Source of the DNA: Paguma larvata
Taxonomy: Eukaryota; Chordata; Mammalia; Carnivora; Viverridae
DNA length: 64,000 nucleotides
NCBI GenBank assembly: GCA_030068075.1
Contig: CM057839.1
Coordinates: 50,186,960 to 50,250,959, forward strand
Reading direction: 5' to 3'
A program made the translations under genes and the position numbers. The notes under the pieces are model-generated. The model was not told the DNA's origin, made no database searches, and worked only from the letters and a program-made list of their open reading frames with translations. Each line of letters begins with the position of its first letter. Position 1 is the stretch's first letter. Of this stretch, positions 56,806 to 64,000 are shown in pieces.

Positions 56806-57146
56806 GTCTTAGTCCATTTGGGCTACTATAACAAAATACCATAGGCTGGGTGGCTTATAAACAACACTTATTTCTCACAGTTCCAAAGGTTGGGAAGTTC
56901 AAGATCACGACCCTGGCAAACTCAGTGTCTGGTGAAGGCTGTCTTCCCAGTTGCAGAGAGACTGACTTCTCTCAGTCCTCGCATGGCAGAAATTGGGAGA
57001 AAGCTTCCTGGGGTCTCTTTTATATGAGCTCCACCCTCATGACTTAATCACCTCCCAGAGGCCCCACCTCCAAAAACCAACACATTGGGCATGAGGATTT
57101 CAATACATGAATGTGGGAGGCAGACACAAACAGCCAAACCATAGTA
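56806..57146 (-). mobile_element. MLT1-type MaLR solo LTR, minus strand
   Basis: Nearly full-length LTR read in reverse: TGTCTTAGTCCATTTGGGCT, ACAAAATACCATAGGCTGGG, 'tttctcacagttccaaaggttg', CACCTCCCAGAGGCCCCACC, ACACATTGGGCATGAGGATT. The ends resemble TGT...ACA-type LTR termini. No internal MaLR sequence was recognised. Confidence 0.85.
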
Positions 57147-57409
57147 TACCCCAGTGGTCTCAGCCTCCATTTAAGTGCCTTCCCTCTTGTCTTAAAATTC
57201 TAGGGACATGGAGATCAGCCAACTACCACATTCCTTCTGAGAGTGAACTTGAGGACTATCAAAAAAATACACAATTCTTAAACCAGATATGATGAGAGGT
57301 CCTCCAGTCCTGTACTATGCTTCCAGATAGAGATTATATAGCCAAAAAAAATAAACTTACAGATCACAGAATATTAATGAAAATCACTAACTTTTCTGAT
57401 CACTCACTA

Positions 57410-57545
57410 GAGTGCAATGGGCTTTACCTGTGTTGACTCATTTGACAGGGGGAGAGACTGAGATATAGGTGAGGTGAAGCGACTTTCCCAAAGCCATACA
57501 AATAGAATATCCATGAAACCGGAATTTTAATCCATTGTGCTTTGA
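57410..57545 (+). repeat. MIR-like fragment
   Basis: 'tgttgactcatttgacagggg', GAGACTGAGATATAGGTGAG and CCCAAAGCCATACAAATAG resemble a MIR distal half. Confidence 0.5.
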
Positions 57546-58465
57546 TTTTAATTTGATAAATGCCTGCTCCTTCTCCCCGGGCTGGACTGATGTGGAGAAG
57601 ACAGGGGAGGCACCTGGATTGGCAGAAGAATCTTGGGCAAAGCATTGAAATGGCAGACAGCACAGTTCCCTGAGAAAACTGGTAGTGTTTCTTTAGGTGA
57701 GTCCCCCCACCTGACTGTGCTTGATTTCCTCATTCTCAAAATTCCCTAAGAACCCTTTTTTTTTCAACTCTGAAATTCTAGGGTTCGGGTTCAAGGAGGA
57801 TAGTTGGGTTGCAAAAGAAAACAGAAAAGTAGCAAGTTGGGAGACCAATGGACCCACCGGTCATCATAGCTTTCCAGTTCTTTCTGCAGGAATTCTGCAG
57901 CCAGGACCTTCTTCCATTCTCCACATTATGCATTCAGCATTAGACCTCTGTTTTATCTTCAGCATGTTAGTATTACACATTTATATTTTGCCAGTTATCT
58001 CTTCTATTAACCCGGGCACTCTGCAAAATGACTTGTCATTAATAACGTGAACTGGCTTTTTCAGTTTAGACAGAAAGGAAGATATGGAATTGAAGGAACT
58101 GTGTTATCTAATGCATTTTCGAAGAGATTTGTTTGGAGAGAGCGCTTGTTAGAAATACCTAAGCAGAGAGCATCAAATCTTCAACAAAATATATATTAGA
58201 AATATTGCTTAGAGGACTTTCAGGGATTAAAGTCTACCAACACGCATTGCTTCAAATTTCACGACAAAATTTTAGCAGCAAGCATATTAGAATCTTGCAA
58301 CCACATTCCTAAATACCAACATTCCAATTGCAAATTCTGTCCCTACTGGATGTGGATTTGAGGGTATGTTTGTTCAAGGAGGTAATTTTTGCTTTATTGT
58401 TTAGTTTGCTTGCTTACCTTTATAAAGACAAGGACAGAATTTTAGAAGGGAGTGGGACCAATAGA
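57546..58465. other. Non-coding stretch, no genes recognised
   Basis: AT-rich unique-looking DNA. The ORF-like segment at 57721-58050 has no domain and no support. Confidence 0.4.
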
Positions 58466-58620
58466 TTTTTCCTGACCCGCTTGTTTTATAGATGAGGAAA
58501 TCGGATCCACTCGCAGGAGCATTCCCCAAGTCATACAACACAAAAGTCCTGCAAAGCCAGGTCTCAGAGCAGCTGCTTGACTCCTAGTCCCTCACTTTCT
58601 CCATCATGCCAGCTGTCATA
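58466..58620 (+). repeat. MIR-like fragment
   Basis: TTTTATAGATGAGGAAATCG, CCCAAGTCATACAACAC and a tract ending CTCCATCATGCC resemble the MIR distal half. Confidence 0.55.
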
Positions 58621-60395
58621 TTCCAGAGATGACAGAACCAGAAAAAAAGGAGCATAAGAGGACAATGTCATTAGTCAGTCATTAGTGAAGCCATCTCTGA
58701 GCCTAGAGATGGAGGTTTCGTGATGCTTATCAGAGCCCCAGAAAAGGGCAAATCGATCCGGTGTAGGGAATCTCTGCAGAACAGGGGGAGGAGCTGTGGG
58801 GGCCTGAGCTGGCATCTGACACCCCAGGGGCCGGCGATAAGCCTAGTGATTTACCTGGGAGCAGAGACTTATATGGAACACACATCTGATTGCAAAGCGG
58901 ACAAGCCTTTCAAAGGTAATTCAGTGGGAAAGGATGAGAGGTGGGGTCATGGGACCCTTGAGTGTGAACCCCAGCTCCGCCTCTCACTGCTTGTGACTTT
59001 GAGCAACTATCTCACTTCATCCATCTGGCTCAGCACGTCCATCTGCAAATGGAGACATCTTTGTGTGTGTACAACATGGTGAATGTGTACATTTCAATAT
59101 CGTGGCTTTTGTTTGTAAGGCTTTGTAATGCAGCGAGCAAATGGTCATTCAACCATGATTTGCCTTTTTGGCAAGGACACAGGCAGTAAACTCTGACTCA
59201 AGAGAAACAGGGCTGGGCTTGGATTCCTACAACCAGAGGTGGCCACAAATTATGCAGTGTGGGGCCAGACCCCCAGCCCAACCTTTCCATTCCACTAACC
59301 AGCTGCTTTGCTTATGTTTGTTTAAGTTAATTCAAACACCATCCAAGGCAGAGAAATACACTACCGTTATTGTAAGAGAGGCCCGGGACTGGCAGAAAGA
59401 ATGCACTAAGTAGCCCTGACGGGCAGCTACCCTCTGCGTGAAGGGGAGGTGTGCAGGGGCCCTCTGTCCCCGGCACGCTGGAAGGAGCCTGCCACGCCAC
59501 TGGGTTTGTGGGCAGGCAGGAGATGACCAGCTACCCTTACCAAAGGCACACAGCCCTCTATGACCCTGCCAAAAGGTCAGCTTACCACAGAAGCCCTGAA
59601 GAGAATCCAGGGCCTTTTAGAGACACATACGCATCACTATGTAATATACAGGATCAGCGACCTGCACCAAGAGACCTCCACTGCAGAGCCCGTCTGAAGG
59701 CAGACATGAGGAGGAAAAAAGCCAAACGGAACAAAAAGTCCAGAAGAAAGGCTCAGAAGTTTTACAGACGAGGTAACCCCAGGTTTCTTGTCACAGGAAG
59801 GATCATTTCTCCAATGACAGAAAACCTGCCGTCCACTCACTAAACAAACCAACCCGTACATTGGTTTACTTCCCTGCCCTCAGTTTACCTCCTCAGGCCT
59901 CGGTTTATCTTCCTGGGTCTCAGTTTTTCTCAGGCATAAAAGGCAAGCCCTCAATTATACAGTCTCTTGGCTATCTTTCAGCTGACCTGAAGGAGAGGAC
60001 GTTCACAGAGAAAACTGGGCTTTAGAAAAAAAGCAGAATAGACGTATGGAGAACAATCCAGGCAGAGCTTTGGATGCAAAGGCCAGGAACACGATACAAA
60101 GCAGGACTCGTTTGAGGACTGAGTGACGAGCTCAGGAGCTGGAGTGTGAGGGAGGGTGGTGGGAGGAAAAGCAGTCTACGCGGCCCCCTCTCTTTCCTAC
60201 TTCATCGCTGATACTCAACACCTGCCTGGGTTGGACACCAGCTTTTCTCTGACTTCGACAGAATTACAATACATTCCTAAGTACTGAAGAACAGTGTCAC
60301 CTGGCCGAAGACATTCAGAAAACTAAATTTTCTGAAACTAAATGCTAAATTTCTCTTGAAGATTTATTATATGCTTTTGTATATTAAAGCTGTAT
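58621..60395. other. Non-coding stretch, one curious basic open frame
   Basis: A plus-strand frame at 59451-59843 (first codon GTG) ends in a Lys/Arg-rich run (RRKKAKRNKKSRRKAQK) and then a stop. No domain, splice sites or promoter are evident, and it is probably chance. The rest holds nothing assignable. Confidence 0.4.
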
Positions 60396-60398
60396 ACC

Positions 60399-60492
60399 AG
60401 GGAACCTGCCTGGCTCAATCAGCAGAGCACGCAATCCTTGATCATGAATTCAACCACCATGCTGGATGTGGAGCCTACTTTAAAAAACAGAA
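60399..60492 (+). mobile_element. Old tRNA-derived carnivore SINE relative
   Basis: GGGAACCTGCCTGGCTCAAT, CAGCAGAGCACGCAATCCTT and an A-rich end resemble the element at 43985-44105. It lacks the CT-rich block of felid CAN-SINEs. Confidence 0.55.
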
Positions 60493-60631
60493 CAAAACAA
60501 AAAAACCTCTATACCATCCTGCTGGCATGAAACCCGATGAATTCAGTGTTTCCGAAATTTAGTTGACCAAAGAGTCTTTGCATTGAACACTTTTTAAGAT
60601 GCTTCCATCATACGCGCGGTGCATTTGTTAG

Positions 60632-60985
60632 GGTAGTGTCAGCTGCTATAACAAAGAAACCCCAAAATTTCAGTGACTTCCACAATAAAAGCTTACTCCT
60701 TACTCACATGGTTAGTCGTCAGCAGGTGCCCTTCCACATGGTGAATCGGGGCCCTGATGACTTCCATTATATGGCTTTTTTCTGGCCTAGGATTCAGAAT
60801 CTTCAGAATCCAAGTCAGCTGAAGGGAAGACAAAAGGGAAAAGCAGGCTCACCTTTTGACTGCCTAGTCACACGGTCCCATCTGTGATGCAAAGGGGCTT
60901 GGGAAATGTAGTCCCTGATTTGGGCAACTAGGCTGTGGTATTAAAAGGACAGCACAAATTTTGGTGGGCTATCTCCACCACATCC
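60632..60985 (-). repeat. LTR/MaLR-like diverged segment
   Basis: 'gctgctataacaaagaaacccc' then 'cacaataaaagcttactcct', 'acatggttagtcgtcagcagg' and 'cccatctgtgatgcaaagg' resemble antisense text of an old LTR, comparable to but more diverged than the MLT1 at 56806. Family uncertain. Confidence 0.4.
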
Positions 60986-61024
60986 AATAACTAAATACAT
61001 TCCCTAAACTATCACTTTTTATCA

Positions 61025-61340
61025 TCATGCCTTTAATCATGCCATTCCTTTTGTCTAGAAAGCCCCTTCCCTTCCACAAATCCTCTTTCTCCAATTGGCA
61101 AAATCCTACCCACCTCTTGGGCCCAGCTGAAAGGTTGCTTACACCATACGCTCTTGAGTGACCTTGACCCCATTTCTCTTTTTGTGTGCCTGTAAAACTT
61201 TGAAGAGTAGTCATCAAAACCTTGTGTCTATTTCCAACCAGAAGAGGAACCTGGATGGGCAGGTCTGTGCCTCAGCCACCTTCATATCCCTAGTGTCCAG
61301 GGCTGTGTTTGCTAAGCAGTAAGGGCTCAATAAATAGGAA
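61025..61340 (+). repeat. L2 LINE 3' fragment
   Basis: TTGTCTAGAAAGCCCCTTCC, 'cagctgaaaggttgcttacacc', 'cctagtgtccagggctgtg' and TAAGGGCTCAATAAATAGG (terminus) follow the L2 3' order. Confidence 0.65.
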
Positions 61341-61604
61341 AAGAGGGAGGGAGGATGTCAAGGAAGGAGGGAGGGAAAGAGGAGATGTGGCCTATGAAGG
61401 AATAGAGCAGGAAGAAGCAGCCCTGTCTGAACCGTGACTCTGTAATTAATAAGGGCAAAGCACCTTTAAATAAGCATTTTTTGCTCCACTTAGGGCCCAG
61501 AGGTAAACATATGCCACTGTAGTCAATGTACACCTTCATCTTTTTCTCTGACGGTTTGGGGGGTTTTCTTTGCTCGGAATTTTCTTTCCTTTGTTTTTCT
61601 TTCT

Positions 61605-61905
61605 TTCTTAAATTGAAGTATAATTGAATATAATGTTATATTAGTTTCAGGTGTTTCACATAATTATTTGACATTTGTATATATTGCAAAATGATCACCA
61701 CAGTAAGTCTAGTTAACATCCATCACGGTACACAGCCACAAAATTCTTTTCTTGTGATGAGAACTTACAAGATCTACTCTCTTAGCAACTCTCAAATATG
61801 CAATACAGTCTTACTAAGTATAATCTCTGAGTGTTCTTCACAGATGACCTTTAACAGCATGCAAATTAGCACACCTTCACACTTTCAATCTCAAGACTGG
61901 TAATT
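61605..61905 (-). mobile_element. L1M-type LINE 3' end, antisense
   Basis: Reverse L1 3' text: AAATTGAAGTATAATTGAAT, 'tattagtttcaggtgtttcac', AAAATGATCACCACAGTAAG, 'gatctactctcttagcaactctc'. Confidence 0.8.
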
Positions 61906-62028
61906 ACTCAAGTTGCATATCTGGAAGATGGCTAGGTTATTGTTCGGGTCTGATTATAGCCACCCTGAACTTGATAGAATATAATTTAAAAGGACACAAC
62001 TAAAATAGGTTTTAAAAAAATCTGGACA

Positions 62029-62235
62029 GGGGCGCCTGGGTGGCTCAGTCAGTCAAACATCCAACTCTTGATTCTGGCTCAGGTCATGATCTCACAGGTC
62101 ACAAGATCGAGCCCCACATCGGGCTCCATGTGGAATGTAGACCCTGCTTGAGATTCTCTCTTTCTCTCTCTCTCTCTCTCTCTGCCCCTCTCCCCTGCTT
62201 GCATGCACTCTCTTTTAAAATAAATATATTTTTTA
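62029..62235 (+). mobile_element. Felid CAN-SINE, plus strand
   Basis: Head GGGGCGCCTGGGTGGCTCAG is nearly consensus. A (CT)n expansion at 62160-62182 and AAAATAAATATA follow. Flanks ATCTGGACA (62019-62027) and ATGTGGACA after the tail are probable target copies. Confidence 0.92.
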
Positions 62236-63016
62236 AATGTGGACAAAATTTACTGCTATAAAAAGTAATTTTCAAAATGCAGTCTTACAGACTCTTTATT
62301 GGCATTCTCAGGACACAATAGACTGCACAGAGAGGCATGCCAGCCCTACTTCCCTGCATACCAGAGGAGACACCTGACTCAGGCACAGGCACGGGAGAGG
62401 CCGCTCCTGCCTCAGCCCAGAGTGACACAGGAGTTGGCTGCCACCTCCCCACGCATCCCCCAGGAGCCTTGTTGCTGATTCAGAGTTTAGTGTGCACAGA
62501 GTTTAGTGTGCTGAGTTTAGGCAAGATTCAAGCCTAGAATCGCAGAGTGAGCCCATATTAGGTCATGTGCTGAGTCGGAAATGGGAAAAAAAAAAAACAA
62601 AAAAAAACGTGCAGGTCCTGAGGTCAGTTAGGTGGGATTCCTGAGAGATTCCATTCCAGATGTTGGGGAGGACAAATCGAGTTGCCGATGTTGGTCCTGC
62701 CTTGTCTCTAAGACACAACATAAACAAGTTACCTAACTTTCCTTGGCCCTATTTTCGTCAGCTTTAAAAAGGAGCTAACTGTATCAGCTCTTCTAAATCT
62801 GATCATGTATTCACACTAGACAGGAGACAGCAGGGGAATAGGGAAGCATCCAGATGTTCTTGCCACTCTTCAAGCCCTATGTCTTCAAACGGGGAGCTGA
62901 TCTATACTCACTCACCCGAGGGTGTCCCCTGTGGCGTCTTGGTTACTGTCCAGCCACACAAAAATGACCCATTCAGAAGAGCTGCCATGAGTAAGAGCTG
63001 GAGTCTGAGTTGATTA
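62236..63016. other. Non-coding stretch, nothing assignable
   Basis: Unique-looking DNA with an A-rich run at 62587-62608. A short direct repeat CAGAGTTTAGTGTGC occurs twice near 62480-62512. Confidence 0.4.
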
Positions 63017-63141
63017 ATGTCCCACGACCTTGACCGTGGATATGTGTTTGACCAGGGTGTCATACGAGGTATTGATGAAATGTCCCACAACCTTGACAGT
63101 AGATATGTCTTTGACCAGGGTGTTCTATGAGGTATTGATGA
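63017..63141. repeat. Tandem duplication of a 62-base unit
   Basis: Copy 1 (63017-63078) and copy 2 (63080-63141) both read ATGTCCCAC(G/A)ACCTTGAC-, then a GATATGT-TTTGACCAGGGTGT part and end GAGGTATTGATGA. They differ at a handful of positions. Confidence 0.85.
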
Positions 63142-63196
63142 TAGTCATGACCTTAATGCCCAATCCCTCATTTCACATTTTGACCCAATTTTGAAC

Positions 63197-63624
63197 AGAG
63201 TCACCCCCCCTAGAAGTTGGTTTGTTCTGATGCTCGAACAAGAGTCACATACACCCCAAAAGTCGGTTTGGTCTGATGCTCAATGCTTTATTTTTGCAGC
63301 TTGCCTTCCCAAGACACGCTGGCTTCATTGATAAGTGTTGCTAGCTCTTTATCTACATCATTTTAGAATAGGTTACCAAGGCAACAGGATCCAGAAATGA
63401 TTCTCATTACTGTACATTCCCTGACAAATGAGTGTCTGCATTTACATGGTCTCAACCAGTATTAGCTCTCCTCTCTCTGAGATAGAATGCCAACACTTAG
63501 AGTTTGCAGCACACAATTCCGTGTGTAATTATATATTGTCTCCTAATAATTATACATTGTCTTAGTGAATAATACAACTGTGGGCACCCTTGCCAGCCTA
63601 CATTAACACCTCCCACATTAACAC
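63197..63624 (-). repeat. Possible solo LTR-like element, minus strand
   Basis: On the minus strand an AATAAA (complement of 63288-63293) lies ahead of two tandem copies of a roughly 43-base unit containing CATCAGA(C/A)CAAACC. This resembles a polyadenylation region followed by R/U5. The left end reads TGTTAATGTGGG on the minus strand. No coding region was found, and the LTR call is tentative. Confidence 0.35.
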
Positions 63625-64000
63625 CCTTCCTCACTCATGGGCCAATAACACACATTTTAGATGCCATAACAAATGAGATAGTCATCAGAGTGTACTTATA
63701 AAGCAAACCCACACTCAGATTCCTGAACAATGCCTCAGTTTCCATTATGTGAAATCCCATGATTCCTAATCCTAAAGTGAGCCAAATAGTTATCCTTTGT
63801 TTCCCTAGACCCATCGGTTTCCCTAGAAGGAAATATCATTGCTGTCATCAGCATAGCCAGGATTTGACAAAGACCTAGGTAGCCAATTCAAATTGGGACA
63901 AATATCTACATAATTTCTACAACTGTGGACTGGGAGTGAAACCACAATGTCAAAATGGTTTCCAACCCCAATGTGGATGCTTCGTTTGGGTCACATACCT

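Overview
This is a mammalian nuclear DNA window from a feliform carnivore, most likely a cat-family (Felidae) genome. The main evidence is about 18 recognisable tRNA-Lys-derived CAN-SINEs. Their heads (GGCGCCTGGGTGGCTCAG), CT-rich middles (TCTCTCTGCCCCTCCCCC) and AATAAA-A tails have the felid form. Ancient mammalian repeats (MIR, L2, MaLR LTRs, MER5A, old L1M) and younger L1 copies fill most of the rest. Placement in the segment matching human chromosome 13q14-q21 follows from the gene and is inference.

The window holds one well-supported protein-coding gene: PCDH8 (protocadherin-8, called arcadlin/PAPC in other vertebrates), on the + strand. It has three coding exons (17364-19994, 20185-20392, 20854-21227) and encodes 1070 residues: signal peptide, six cadherin repeats, one transmembrane helix and a long cytoplasmic tail. 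A compact promoter with an inverted CCAAT box, a perfect octamer and a TATA-like box lies at about 17077-17121. Two AATAAA signals lie downstream (21558, 21784). A second in-frame 5' splice site in exon 1 (19704) would remove exactly 97 codons.

Layout: 1-8080, diverged repeats and four felid SINEs. 8081-23285, the PCDH8 domain, with no felid SINE and no young L1; it contains only old repeats, low-complexity DNA and a separate CpG-rich block at about 13820-15330. 23286-31630, SINEs, an L2 and a MER5A element. 31631-38815, an ancient hAT transposon relic split by an almost full-length but internally deleted and mutated L1 with clear target-site duplications. 38900-50570, old and young L1 pieces with several nested SINEs. 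50570-64000, mixed L2/MIR/MaLR/SINE DNA, a candidate CTCF site, a conserved-looking AT-rich stretch near 54130-54500, and an LTR-like, tandemly duplicated segment near the right end.

No prokaryotic features, CRISPR arrays, tRNA or rRNA genes, or new multigene system are visible. The other open reading frames are short, look like repeats or low-complexity DNA, and are unsupported. All repeat family names come from remembered consensus sequences, not from a database search.
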